DNA of 64,000 bases, from assembly GCF_001562425.1 (NCBI RefSeq), contig NZ_LOED01000001.1:152034-216033 (forward strand), read 5' to 3'. Below are positions 42,042 through 50,736 of the stretch, piece by piece; the stretch's first letter is position 1, and each line of letters starts with the position of its first letter. Position numbers and translations under genes: made by a program. The notes beneath the pieces were generated by a model. The model was given only the letters and a program-made list of their open reading frames with translations. It was not told the origin of the DNA and did no database searches. Origin of the DNA: Fervidicola ferrireducens (lineage in GTDB: Bacteria > Bacillota > Thermosediminibacteria > Thermosediminibacterales > Thermosediminibacteraceae).

Positions 42042-42347
42042 TTAATCTGAACTGCCGAAAATTCTATTACCTAGTTTAATAATATTATCAGCAGTGGAGT
42101 AAAAATGGCTTACAATGACAGCTGATGCCGCCGCTTTAATTGATTTAGCTCTGTTTTTAGTAGCAGCATATGTGGTTTTATATACACCAGTCGCTGTTAC
42201 AGCATCACTAACAACACTATTTAACATGTTTCTTGCTACTTCTTTTGTTGCTTTTTTTACACTTTCTTGATCAATCTTTGTTAGTCCTGTATAGTGATTT
42301 CCGCTACCTGAATACCATTCACGACTTGAAGGAATCCCATAACCCAT
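42042..42347 (-). CDS. Unrecognised 101-residue protein heading a small cassette
   Basis: Starts at an ATG well placed behind AAGGAGG and reads 'MGYGIPSSREWYSGSGNHYT...'. The first 25 residues are rich in Gly, Ser, Tyr and Trp. The rest is helical and basic with small residues ('SVVSDAVTATGVYKTTYAAT', 'IKAAASAVIVSHFYSTADNI'). There is no clear signal peptide or double-glycine leader. It is followed by the two-helix membrane protein. A precursor of a secreted or contact-acting peptide is conceivable; nothing in the sequence proves it. Confidence 0.65.
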   Translation of the reverse strand: MGYGIPSSREWYSGSGNHYTGLTKIDQESVKKATKEVARNMLNSVVSDAVTATGVYKTTYAATKNRAKSIKAAASAVIVSHFYSTADNIIKLGNRIFGSSD

Positions 42348-42377
42348 AATCTATAAATCCTCCTTATCTGTTAAAAT

Positions 42378-42402
42378 ATTATAGCAAGAAGGAAAATCCT
42401 TC
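42378..42402 (-). promoter_or_regulatory. Extended -10 promoter with an inverted repeat in the spacer
   Basis: Minus strand TTGCTATAAT (extended -10) about 30 bases upstream of the 101-residue gene. Immediately upstream lies GAAGGA-TTT-TCCTTC (42388-42402), an inverted repeat placed in the -35/-10 spacer where a repressor could bind. Further upstream, to 42583, I see two short hairpins but no known riboswitch. Confidence 0.5.
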
Positions 42403-42583
42403 ACGTCAGGGGAAACTAAGCTAAAGAAATGAATTTTCGGATAAAGTGGTAGCTTTCTCAGCTTAAACCGCTCATCTTGCGGATCTCTCTTATCCAGTCC
42501 ACTTATTTACTTGATCAGCTCTTGTTTACATAATAAATATCATACTAATCATTTTTTTGTCAATATAGATTATTATTTTTGTC

Positions 42584-42919
42584 TTACAAATTTTCTCTAG
42601 ATAAAAACTCTTCTACGGGTTCGACGGTTATTATTATAGTACCTGCCAGTTGATTCACAGGGTCGTAATCTTTCAAAATACTCCTTATTTCCAGGCCGGT
42701 GGCTTCTTCAAAATTTTTCTTAAATCTCACCTTAAACTCGTTCAATAAAGCCAGGTCCATCAACCTTGCGGTGAAACTATCTTTATTGTCCAAGTGCCTT
42801 AAAACCGATATCCGTCGGTTCAAAGCTATTATTATCTTATCTCCTATTACCTCAACTTTTTGCCAATCGAGCCCCCTGCCGTACATCTCCTCGTTGACGC
42901 GGTTATTTATCTTCATCAC
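42584..42919 (-). CDS. DUF2294-family protein
   Basis: A 111-residue protein resembling DUF2294 ('EEMYGRGLDWQKVEVIGDKI', 'FKKNFEEATGLEIRSILKDY'). Family members are small soluble proteins of unknown role. The frame stays open upstream of the chosen ATG ('FFEKLGDFKQEV'), and those residues look family-like. The true start may therefore lie further upstream without an obvious start codon, or the 5' end may be altered. A GAGGAGG stands about 40 bases before the ATG, too far to serve it. Confidence 0.65.
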   Translation of the reverse strand: MMKINNRVNEEMYGRGLDWQKVEVIGDKIIIALNRRISVLRHLDNKDSFTARLMDLALLNEFKVRFKKNFEEATGLEIRSILKDYDPVNQLAGTIIITVEPVEEFLSRENL

Positions 42920-43041
42920 TTCCTGTTTGAAATCCCCGAGTTTTTCAAAAAAATCCCTCCTCGCTAGGGTTTCATTAACAAACCACCTTCAAAATGAATA
43001 GATTAAAATAAAATATTGCTTTTCAAAGGAGGAATAAAGCC

Positions 43042-43520
43042 GTGGAGTTCGGCATCGAACTTTTCGCAAGCAGGGCAATTTACATTGCCGACTACCATGA
43101 AATTTCCCTTGCAATCACCGTAAACGACAAATTAAAATAGAGGAAAGCCTTTCGAAGGACGCCTTCAATTTTTATGGCGTAATTCTCGGAGGGAAAAGGG
43201 TAGCTGCTACGGGGCGTAAGATTCTATATTCTTATAAGGACCTTGTGGAAATATTTGAAGCCAAACCCGCACGGCCCTTCAGGCTGCTTTACTTGAACCC
43301 CGAAGACGAAATTAAGCTTGCAATAGATACCAATTTGTATCTTGACCCCGGCCTTATGGCGCAGGATTTGATAATGCGCCTGCTTACGGAAAACAAATCC
43401 CTAGAAATTCCCCTAAACAGGCCGGACGTTAAAATGGACTGGCCGAGGCGCGGATTTTTTGTAGTCGACCTTAGCGAATATGTAAAGGCGATGTACGCCG
43501 AAAGGACCTGCGTACTTTAA
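43042..43520 (+). pseudogene. Frameshifted gene of unknown family
   Basis: From a GTG at 43042 with AAAGGAGG nine bases upstream, the frame reads 'EFGIELFASRAIYIADYHE...' for 33 codons and stops at TAG 43138-43140. The next frame continues without a break ('IEESLSKDAFNFYGVILGGK' ... 'FFVVDLSEYVKAMYAERTCV'). It then runs to a stop at 43518-43520. One base seems lost in or near the AAAA run at 43134-43137. Repaired, it would encode about 160 residues. I do not recognise the family. The remaining 91-residue frame from 43245 has no ribosome site. Confidence 0.65.
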
Positions 43521-43525
43521 GCGTA

Positions 43526-44335
43526 TCATCCCACCACTCCGGCATACACGAGAAAAAGCATAAGTGCACCTACGGCAATCCTGTAATACGCAAAGGATTT
43601 CAGGGAATGGCGCGTAAGGTACGCCAAAAACCTATCCACCGCAAGAAGCGCCACAAGGAAGGAAACCACAAATCCAACTCCCAACGCCTGCCATTCGGTA
43701 GCGGTCACCGAAGAGAACCCTTTCATCAGCGAATACGTGGTAGCCCCCAGCATTGTCGGGATCGCGAGGAAAAAGGAAAATTCGGCAGCAGCTTTTACCG
43801 ATAAGCCCGCCGCCATACCCCCTATTATTGTAGAAGCAGAGCGCGACATACCCGGAAAAAGCGAAAGGCACTGGGCGATACCTACTATCAGCGACTTTCC
43901 TGGAGTCATTTCTTCAAGGTCTTCGATACCGTAGCGCCCGAAGACGTTTTCGGCCAAAATCATAAGAAATCCCCCCAATATCAGGGCGATCGCCACCGTA
44001 AACGAAGAAAAAAGATTCTGTTCGATGTAGTCATTTATGAGCACTCCGACTGCGGCCGAAGGCAAAAAGGCTATGAAAATATTCAGCCAGAACCGGAATC
44101 CCCGCTGCCCGGGCAGTAACTCCTTAAGCGAATTTATGATCTTATGCCTGTAATAGAATATAACTGCAAGGATTGCCCCCAGCTGTATAACTATCTCGAA
44201 CATTATGTGAAACGGCCTTCCTTTAAAATCTATGAGGTCTCCCACTATGATTAGATGGCCCGTTGAAGAAACGGGCAGAAATTCAGTCAAGCCTTCGACT
44301 ATTCCCATAATGATTGCTTTCACAAAAAGCTGCAT
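43526..44335 (-). CDS. uppP: Undecaprenyl-diphosphatase
   Basis: A 269-residue integral membrane phosphatase (UppP/BacA). It carries 'IVEGLTEFLPVSSTGHLIIV', the family's E-x3-E and P-V-S-S-T-G-H signature, and 'SLFPGMSRSASTIIGGMAAG', the P-G-x-S-R-S motif. It recycles the lipid carrier for peptidoglycan precursors on the outer face of the membrane and can confer bacitracin tolerance. Length and helices are normal. It ends six bases from the convergent pseudogene. Confidence 0.96.
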   Translation of the reverse strand: MQLFVKAIIMGIVEGLTEFLPVSSTGHLIIVGDLIDFKGRPFHIMFEIVIQLGAILAVIFYYRHKIINSLKELLPGQRGFRFWLNIFIAFLPSAAVGVLINDYIEQNLFSSFTVAIALILGGFLMILAENVFGRYGIEDLEEMTPGKSLIVGIAQCLSLFPGMSRSASTIIGGMAAGLSVKAAAEFSFFLAIPTMLGATTYSLMKGFSSVTATEWQALGVGFVVSFLVALLAVDRFLAYLTRHSLKSFAYYRIAVGALMLFLVYAGVVG

Positions 44336-44347
44336 TTTTACTCTCCT

Positions 44348-44872
44348 TTACCCTTTATTTTTTTTTATAATCGAAATCACTTCCTCGTCAGAAACTTGAG
44401 GGAAAGACTTATAAAACTGACCGACGGCGTAAAAGGGCTCCTGCGAATAAATGTACACCACTTCGTCCACGAGGTTTTCAAGTTCCACGAGAGTATCGGG
44501 AGCTATAACAGGAGATGCCACGACAACGAGCTCGGCATTCAGCCCCCGTATGAAGTCGATCGCAGCTTTGACCGTATACCCGGTGGCGATTCCGTCATCA
44601 ACTATAATGGCGGTTCTGCCTTCCAGATTTTCGTAAACATCGCTTCCCCGATACTTCATCAATCTTTCCTTTATCTTATTGATTTTAATCTGCTTTTGTG
44701 CTTTTACATAGCTTTCGCTCACCTTTAAAACCCTCACTGCTTCCTCATTTATTATAACGTTGCCATCAGGAGAGACGGCGCCGATAGCCAGCTCTTCGTT
44801 AAAAGGTGCACCTATCTTTCGGGCGACGACAACGTCAAGGGGCTCACCCTTTTTTTTAAACTTGCGGCACAA
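44348..44872 (-). CDS. Phosphoribosyltransferase-fold protein, N-terminus missing
   Basis: 174 residues of a COG1926-type phosphoribosyltransferase: 'PLDVVVARKIGAPFNEELAI', the PRPP loop 'AIIVDDGIATGYTVKAAIDF' and 'VVVASPVIAPDTLVELENLV'. Homologues normally have about 35-40 more residues before 'PLDVVVARKIG', including the strand that builds the front of the active site. Here the frame opens only with a TTG at 44872, without ribosome site, next to the divergent ndk promoter. It is probably 5'-truncated and may be inactive. Confidence 0.75.
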   Translation of the reverse strand: MCRKFKKKGEPLDVVVARKIGAPFNEELAIGAVSPDGNVIINEEAVRVLKVSESYVKAQKQIKINKIKERLMKYRGSDVYENLEGRTAIIVDDGIATGYTVKAAIDFIRGLNAELVVVASPVIAPDTLVELENLVDEVVYIYSQEPFYAVGQFYKSFPQVSDEEVISIIKKNKG

Positions 44873-44890
44873 GATAATGTTATGTAAAAT
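44862..44890 (+). promoter_or_regulatory. Probable promoter of ndk
   Basis: TTGCGG, 17-base spacer, TAAAAT, about 30 bases upstream of the ndk TTG. The -35 overlaps the start region of the truncated phosphoribosyltransferase gene. Confidence 0.6.
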
Positions 44891-44920
44891 ATATTAAAAA
44901 AATTCAAAGGAGGTATCTTT

Positions 44921-45325
44921 TTGGAGAGAACTTTCGTAATGGTTAAACCCGACGGCGTAAAGCGCGGCCTTATAGGTGCCATTTTACAGCGCTACGAACA
45001 AAAAGGCTTGAAACTCGTGGCAGCAAAGCTCGTCAACGTATCAAGGGAACTTGCCGAAGAACATTACCGCGAGCATTTTTCCAAACCTTTTTTCAATGAG
45101 CTTATAGAATACATAACGTCGGGGCCTGTCTTTGCAATGGTGCTGGAAGGGGAAAACGCCATTAAACTGGTGCGTTTGCTCAACGGAGCCACTAAAGTTG
45201 AAGAAGCACTTCCCGGCACTATCAGGGGCGATTTTGCTACGTCCACGACCTACAACCTCGTCCATGCTTCTGATAGTCCGGAAAGTGCCCGCCGGGAAAT
45301 AAAACTCTGGTTCCCCGAGCTTTAA
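44921..45325 (+). CDS. ndk: Nucleoside diphosphate kinase
   Basis: A 134-residue NDK: '[20 protein letters not shown]', '[20 protein letters not shown]' and the active-site histidine in '[17 protein letters not shown]'. It transfers the gamma phosphate among nucleoside triphosphates through phospho-His. The start is TTG at 44921, seven bases after AAAGGAGG. Its stop codon abuts the stop codon of the convergent pncB with no bases between. Confidence 0.97.
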   Translation: MERTFVMVKPDGVKRGLIGAILQRYEQKGLKLVAAKLVNVSRELAEEHYREHFSKPFFNELIEYITSGPVFAMVLEGENAIKLVRLLNGATKVEEALPGTIRGDFATSTTYNLVHASDSPESARREIKLWFPEL

Positions 45326-46360
45326 TTATTTAAATTTTTTCAGCCTCGGATTTTCTATAATACCCGGAATCCGGCCTCTCTTTGCCACAGGCCTGCCTTC
45401 CACCACCTTGATGTCCATGGTCATGTCTATCGGCGATGCCCCGGAAATGTAACTTCCAACTCCGAAAGCATCCGCACCGGCTTCCGAAAGCTCCCTTATC
45501 CTTTCGGGGGTAAGGCCGCCGGATACAAATATTTTCACATAATCGTAGCCTTTTTGGTCAAGCCTTTTTCTCACTTCATAAACCAGTTCTTTGGTAACTC
45601 CACCCCTCTCGCTGGGAGTATCCAGGCGCACCCCTTCGAGAGCCCTTCCCAATGCCTCGGCCACCGCCAGCGATTCTTCGACTTCATCCTTGAAGGTATC
45701 TACCAGTATGATTCTCGGCGAATCCGGGGGCATAATCTCGTCGTACGCCTTTGCCACCGATACGGTGTCCCCGGCGATGAGCATGGCCGCGTGGGGCACC
45801 GTCCCCGACGGCTCGCGGTTGAGGAGCTTTGCTGCCAGTATGCAGCTGGCGTTGCTGGCACCACCTATCACCGCCGCCCTCTCCATTACCGGCGCCACCG
45901 CGGGGTGCACGTGACGGGCGCCAAAGCAAATCATCACCTTGTCTCCCGCCGCTTCCCTGCACTCCCTGGCTGCCGTCGCCCAGCCGCTGGATTGGGCCAG
46001 AATCCCCAGGAGAGCGGTTTCGAAAATGCCGAATTCCCCGTAAGGGCCTTTTATCCGCATCACGGTTTCTTTGGGCGAAAATCTCTCGCCTTCAGGAAGC
46101 GCGTAGATTTCAACGTTTTTATCCTTCAAAAGGTTGATTACTTCCTCCACTCCGCACATTATGCCGGCTTTCCTCGGAAAGACCTCGGCCACCACATCTG
46201 TATTTTCAAGGCCCATGTATTTCAATATTTCCATGGTCTTAATGAAATAGATGTCGGTGGTGGCTCCTTTTTTTATTTCTTCATGGGTAGCCGAAAAAAA
46301 GAGCCTGTCTTCATCTACTTTGAAATTTTTTACATCTTCTAGACTCTTCATTTCCTTCAT
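45326..46360 (-). CDS. pncB: Nicotinate phosphoribosyltransferase, short type
   Basis: A 344-residue NAPRTase. Visible features are 'LLGILAQSSGWATAARECRE', 'ICFGARHVHPAVAPVMERAA' with the catalytic-region His, 'SGTVPHAAMLIAGDTVSVAK' and 'IFVSGGLTPERIRELSEAGA', where phosphate binds the barrel. It converts nicotinate and PRPP to nicotinate mononucleotide in NAD salvage. The form is the short one common in archaea and thermophilic Firmicutes. GGAGG lies seven bases before the ATG. Confidence 0.93.
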   Translation of the reverse strand: MKEMKSLEDVKNFKVDEDRLFFSATHEEIKKGATTDIYFIKTMEILKYMGLENTDVVAEVFPRKAGIMCGVEEVINLLKDKNVEIYALPEGERFSPKETVMRIKGPYGEFGIFETALLGILAQSSGWATAARECREAAGDKVMICFGARHVHPAVAPVMERAAVIGGASNASCILAAKLLNREPSGTVPHAAMLIAGDTVSVAKAYDEIMPPDSPRIILVDTFKDEVEESLAVAEALGRALEGVRLDTPSERGGVTKELVYEVRKRLDQKGYDYVKIFVSGGLTPERIRELSEAGADAFGVGSYISGASPIDMTMDIKVVEGRPVAKRGRIPGIIENPRLKKFK

Positions 46361-46392
46361 AAAATAACCTCCGCCATAAGATGATTTATCAC

Positions 46393-46962
46393 CTAAGATT
46401 TGGTTTTAAACTCGTACAATTTTCTATACCAAAAATAGGCCTTCTTTACCTTTTGCACAAAACGCCTGGTTTCCTCGAAAGGTATGAAATTGGGGTTCTT
46501 TTTCTTATCGAAAATTCCGCTTTTTATCCACTCCCTGACATTGCCCCTCCCTCCATTGTATGCGGCCAGAGCCAAATCGGTGTCCTTAAATTCCTCGATT
46601 AGCCCGGCAAGATACCAGGTACCTATGCGGATGTTTACCTCGGGATTGAAAATTTCTTCCGCCTTTAGATTTTCAATCCCCATTTGCTCGGCGGCCCACC
46701 GGGCCGTATCGGGCATAATCTGCATTAAACCCATAGCACCTTTAGGTGACACCGCCTCCGGCGAAAAGTTGCTTTCCACCTTTATGACGGCAGCCACGAG
46801 ATAAGGGTCCACACCGTATTCATCCGCATATCTGAGTATATACTCCCCGTACTTTAACGGGTACAGGTATCTCAAAAACCACAGCACGTTGCTGTAAAGC
46901 GAAAACAATCCAACCAAAATTAAGACAACAATTGCTATGTTCCTCGTGGTGAATCTTTCCAC
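46393..46962 (-). CDS. Membrane-anchored lytic transglycosylase (SLT domain)
   Basis: A 189-residue protein with an N-terminal membrane anchor ('NIAIVVLILVGLFSLYSNVL') and a soluble lytic transglycosylase domain. Catalytic Glu in 'AAVIKVESNFSPEAVSPKGA', then 'GLMQIMPDTARWAA' and 'LALAAYNGGRGNVREWI'. It cleaves peptidoglycan glycan strands to anhydro-muropeptides. GTG start inside the coaE 3' end (28-base overlap). Same operon as coaE and polA, a common Firmicute order. Confidence 0.94.
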   Translation of the reverse strand: MERFTTRNIAIVVLILVGLFSLYSNVLWFLRYLYPLKYGEYILRYADEYGVDPYLVAAVIKVESNFSPEAVSPKGAMGLMQIMPDTARWAAEQMGIENLKAEEIFNPEVNIRIGTWYLAGLIEEFKDTDLALAAYNGGRGNVREWIKSGIFDKKKNPNFIPFEETRRFVQKVKKAYFWYRKLYEFKTKS

Positions 46963-47558
46963 GTCTTTTCAAATTCCCTCCATATCTCGTCCACTTGTTT
47001 TTGCGTGTTTTCTATGTCGCCGCTGTTATCAATGATTCTGGTAGCAAACTTCAGCTTTTCCTCCAGAGGCATCTGGGCCCTTATTCTTTCCATAGCCTCG
47101 GCGTAGCTTATGGAGCTTTCCCTCTTTATGAGCCTATCAATTTGAGTTTTTTCGTCTACCGCCACAACCCACACTTCATCCACCAATACGTCAAGCCCTA
47201 TTTCCAGGAGGAGGGCGGCGTCTATTATGACAATCTTTTCGTTTCTCCTCCTGCATGCCTCAAGTTCCCTTTTTATCTCCTCCACTATCCTTGGGTGAGT
47301 TATCCGGTTCAGGAGATTTAATTTTTTTTCATCGGAAAAAACTATTTTGGCCAGTTTTTTCCGCCTGATGTTTCCGGATTCGTCCAAGATCTCCTTTCCA
47401 AAATATCTCACTATGTCTTCCCACGCGGGTTTGCCCGGCTTTACTATCTCTTTGGCTATCTCGTCAGCATCGATGATGTAAGCGCCCTTTTGGCGCAACA
47501 TCCTGGACACTGTGCTTTTGCCACTTGCGATTCCGCCGGTAAGGCCTATGACTTTCAA
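46935..47558 (-). CDS. coaE: Dephospho-CoA kinase
   Basis: A 207-residue kinase: P-loop 'VIGLTGGIASGKSTVSRML', 'GAYIIDADEIAKEIVKPG' and 'RRKLAKIVFSDEKKLNLLNR'. It catalyses the last step of coenzyme A synthesis. TTG start at 47558, about six bases after GGAGGAAG. It lies directly after polA. Confidence 0.96.
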   Translation of the reverse strand: MKVIGLTGGIASGKSTVSRMLRQKGAYIIDADEIAKEIVKPGKPAWEDIVRYFGKEILDESGNIRRKKLAKIVFSDEKKLNLLNRITHPRIVEEIKRELEACRRRNEKIVIIDAALLLEIGLDVLVDEVWVVAVDEKTQIDRLIKRESSISYAEAMERIRAQMPLEEKLKFATRIIDNSGDIENTQKQVDEIWREFEKTWKDSPRGT

Positions 47559-47571
47559 AGCTTCCTCCTCC

Positions 47572-50163
47572 CTAGCTTATTTCTTCCCAGCTTTTTCCCA
47601 CCTTGAAATCCACCACCAGCGGAACCCTGAGCGGTACGGCGGTTTCCATATCCGATTTTACGATATTTTTTACCACTTCTAGTTCATCCTTCGGCACGTC
47701 GAAAATCAACTCATCGTGAACCTGAATTAGCATCTTCGCTTTGAGTTTAAGTTCTTTGAAGTGATTGTAGATTTTCACCATTGCCACTTTTATTATGTCC
47801 GCGGCACTCCCCTGTATGGGGGTGTTCACCGCGACCCTCTCCGCAAAGGACCTCAGGTTGTAGTTTCTGCTGTTGATATCCGGGATATAGCGCCTGCGGT
47901 TCAAAATTGTGGTCACGTATCCTTTCATCTTTGCATCTTTTATGGTTTCTCTTATGTAATCTCTCACTTTGGGATATCTGTTAAAATAGCTTTCTATATA
48001 CTCCCTGGCCTCGCTGGTAGTAATCCCCAGGCTCTGGGCCAAACCGTAATCGCTTATACCATAGATTATACCAAAGTTTACAGCTTTTGCTCTATCTCTT
48101 AATTGCGAGGTTACCTGTTCCTGCGGGATACCGAAGACCTCGCTGGCAGTCCTGGCATGAATGTCCTCGCCCTTTACGAACGCCTCTATGAGTCTTTCAT
48201 CCCCCGAGAGGTGGGCAAGCACCCTCAGTTCTATCTGGGAATAATCACCGGAAAGCAGCACGTGGTCCGGGTTTTCCGCCACAAAAACACCCCTTATCTT
48301 TTTCCCGATATCGGTCTTCACGGGGATGTTCTGGAGGTTGGGTTCAGTGCTGCTTATACGTCCCGTAGCCGTTATGGTCTGATTGAAATTGCTGTATATC
48401 TTGAACGTTTCCCGGTCCACTAGCGACAATAGCCCGTCGGCGTAAGTCGATTTCATTTTCATCAAGAACCGGTATTCTAAAATTTTCTCCACAATCGGGT
48501 GGGCGCCTTTTAGCTTTTCCAGGACTTCCGCGTCGGTGGAATACCCGCTCTTTTTCTTTTTGATCACAGGGAGGCTTAGCTTCTCAAAGAGCACCTCTCC
48601 GAGCTGTTTCGGAGAGTTAATGTTAAACTCTAAGCCTGCGAGTTTATATATTTCATCGGTCAGGCCTTCCAGTTTTTGTCCGAATTCCAGAGAAAGTTTT
48701 TGAAGCTTTTCGGGGTCCACCCGGATGCCCGCCATTTCCATGTCCGCAAGCACTATGCTCAAAGGCATCTCCACATCTTTGAAAAGACTTTCCATGTCCT
48801 GATTTTTGAGCTTTTCGCTTAACACTTCTTTTAAAGGCAAAAGGAATGACGCCCGCCTGCCGGCATCTTCCGAGCTCCTAAGCTCCGTGCCCAGATTTTC
48901 AAAAACCAGACTTTCCAAATCGTACCTGGCTTTTGACGGGTCGAGAAGGTATGCCGCCAGCATAGTGTCAAAATCGTATATAAAATCAATTCCCTCTCTA
49001 ACAAGAGCAATCCTGGCGCGCTTACCATCGTGAACGATTTTTGCCGTTTCCCGGTCGGTCAGCAACGACAAAATCGCATCTTTCAGCCTTGGATTTTCCT
49101 TCAGGGCTCCTTCCGGCACAAAATAACTATAATCGCCGGAGGCAGAAAGCCCGATACCCTTAAGTCGAACTGCGGCGGGGCTTTTACCTTCTGTCTCAAA
49201 TTCAACAGCTACAACTTTTCTCGTCTTTACTTCCTCTATGATCTTATCCAATTGCCCAACATCAGCTACGCAAACGGATGCCTTTTCCGGTCGATTATTA
49301 TCCCGGGTCCGGGGCAGCCTGTCGAGGAGGCTGTAAAATTCAAGCTCTCTGAAAATTCGGGCCAGTTCTTCGTAATCCGGTTCGCTGAAGGCCAGCTCTT
49401 CCAAATCCACTTCGACGTCTACATCCCTGACAATGGTCGCCAGTTTTTTACTGCTCTTTGCCTGTTCGCCGTAAGCAAGCACGCTCTCCCTCAACTTGCC
49501 TTTTAAGGCACCGGCATTTTCCAGAATGTTCTCAAGCGTCCCGTATTCCTGTAATAATTTTAAAGCCGTCTTTTCACCAATTCCGGGAATGCCGGGCAGA
49601 TTGTCGGAAGCATCCCCCATCAGCCCTTTCATATCAGGGACGGCCTCGGGCGGTATGCCGAAGCGCTCTTTTATCTTTTGGACGTCGTAAACTTCCATTT
49701 CCGATATGCCCTTGCGGGTGAGCATCACCTGCACTTTCGGGGATACCAGCTGAAGCGTATCCTTATCCCCTGTCACTATTAATGTCAAGAGTCCCGCTTC
49801 TTCGGCTTTTTTTGACAAACTTCCCAGGAGGTCGTCGGCCTCGTAGCCCTCCTTTTCCACGTAGCGGATGTTCATAGCCTCCAGAATTTGTTTTAAAATC
49901 TCGAACTGCCCAGCCAGCTCATCCGGCATTTTTATCCTGTTGGCCTTGTACGCCGCATATTCCTGATGCCTGAAAGTCGGTGCTTTCCGGTCAAACGCCA
50001 CCGCTATGTAGTCGGGGGACTCTTCTTTTATAATTCTCATGAGCATGTTGACAAAACCGTAGACGGCGTTGGTATGAACCCCTTTCGACGTCATAAGCGG
50101 CGGAAGCGCGTAAAAAGCCCGGTGCATCAGGCTGTTCCCGTCGATAAGCATAATTTTTTTCAT
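47572..50163 (-). CDS. polA: DNA polymerase I
   Basis: An 863-residue Pol I. The 5'-3' exonuclease occupies about 1-290 ('MKKIMLIDGNSLMHRAFYAL', 'VTGDKDTLQLVSP'). The middle 3'-5' domain has lost the first aspartate of Exo I ('VVAVEFETEGKSP'), so proofreading is probably absent, as in related thermophile enzymes. The polymerase domain has motif A 'LLSGDYSQIELRVLAHLS', motif B 'RDRAKAVNFGIIYGIS' and motif C 'MLIQVHDELIFDVP'. ATG at 50163 after AAAGGAGTG; a GTG three codons earlier is inside the site. Confidence 0.96.
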   Translation of the reverse strand: MKKIMLIDGNSLMHRAFYALPPLMTSKGVHTNAVYGFVNMLMRIIKEESPDYIAVAFDRKAPTFRHQEYAAYKANRIKMPDELAGQFEILKQILEAMNIRYVEKEGYEADDLLGSLSKKAEEAGLLTLIVTGDKDTLQLVSPKVQVMLTRKGISEMEVYDVQKIKERFGIPPEAVPDMKGLMGDASDNLPGIPGIGEKTALKLLQEYGTLENILENAGALKGKLRESVLAYGEQAKSSKKLATIVRDVDVEVDLEELAFSEPDYEELARIFRELEFYSLLDRLPRTRDNNRPEKASVCVADVGQLDKIIEEVKTRKVVAVEFETEGKSPAAVRLKGIGLSASGDYSYFVPEGALKENPRLKDAILSLLTDRETAKIVHDGKRARIALVREGIDFIYDFDTMLAAYLLDPSKARYDLESLVFENLGTELRSSEDAGRRASFLLPLKEVLSEKLKNQDMESLFKDVEMPLSIVLADMEMAGIRVDPEKLQKLSLEFGQKLEGLTDEIYKLAGLEFNINSPKQLGEVLFEKLSLPVIKKKKSGYSTDAEVLEKLKGAHPIVEKILEYRFLMKMKSTYADGLLSLVDRETFKIYSNFNQTITATGRISSTEPNLQNIPVKTDIGKKIRGVFVAENPDHVLLSGDYSQIELRVLAHLSGDERLIEAFVKGEDIHARTASEVFGIPQEQVTSQLRDRAKAVNFGIIYGISDYGLAQSLGITTSEAREYIESYFNRYPKVRDYIRETIKDAKMKGYVTTILNRRRYIPDINSRNYNLRSFAERVAVNTPIQGSAADIIKVAMVKIYNHFKELKLKAKMLIQVHDELIFDVPKDELEVVKNIVKSDMETAVPLRVPLVVDFKVGKSWEEIS

Positions 50164-50341
50164 CGGCGTCACTCCTTTTACTTATTATTCACCAAAAGCG
50201 CTTAAAAACCTTCTATGTGAGGAAAAATATTTGTACTATAAATCGACAATATTTGACTTATTTTTTAGTACCTCTATTCTCTTTACTTTATTTGCTAAAA
50301 ATTGCACGATATAGTAAGAAAACCTATCAGGAGTTGGTTGG

Positions 50342-50719
50342 ATGGAACACAGGGAAATATTTTACGGCATCGGAAAACGAATCCGGCGCTTACGAAAGCA
50401 GCGCAACCTGACCCAGGAGGAACTCGGAGAAAGGGCCGGTCTTCATTACAGCTACATCGGACAGGTGGAAAGGGGAGACAAAATACCTTCCCTTAAAACC
50501 CTCTCAAAAATAGCTCAGGCACTGAATGTGAGTCTGGATTACATTTTGGAGGATGCCGAAACTTACAAGGTAAAACCTGACTCCGAAAGTGCCATCAACG
50601 AACTTTTGGCTATGGTTAAAACCAGGCCCACCCACGAGATAAAATTGCTGACCTCGGTGTGCAGGACGATTATCGAGGAACTGGACTCTTGGAAAAAGAA
50701 CCAAGAACAAGACTTCTGA
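50342..50719 (+). CDS. XRE-family transcriptional regulator
   Basis: A 125-residue regulator with an N-terminal HTH_3 domain: 'RIRRLRKQRNLTQEELGERA' and 'HYSYIGQVERGDKIPSLKTL'. A short helical C-terminal segment ('INELLAMVKTRPTHEIKLLT') follows, as in SinR-like or SlrR-like Firmicute regulators. AGGAG lies eight bases upstream of the ATG. It stands alone and divergent from polA. A weak promoter TTGACT-N16-TATTCT may lie near 50252-50279. The target is unknown. Confidence 0.85.
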   Translation: MEHREIFYGIGKRIRRLRKQRNLTQEELGERAGLHYSYIGQVERGDKIPSLKTLSKIAQALNVSLDYILEDAETYKVKPDSESAINELLAMVKTRPTHEIKLLTSVCRTIIEELDSWKKNQEQDF

Positions 50720-50736
50720 GGCTTTAAAGGCCAGAT

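Noticed and set aside
42403..42583. Known riboswitch in the leader of the AT-rich cassette
   Set aside because: Two short hairpins exist but no conserved core of c-di-GMP, SAM, TPP, purine or other familiar switches is visible.
45554..46342. 262-codon plus-strand frame
   Set aside because: Antisense to pncB, His/Arg/Phe-rich, no ribosome site.
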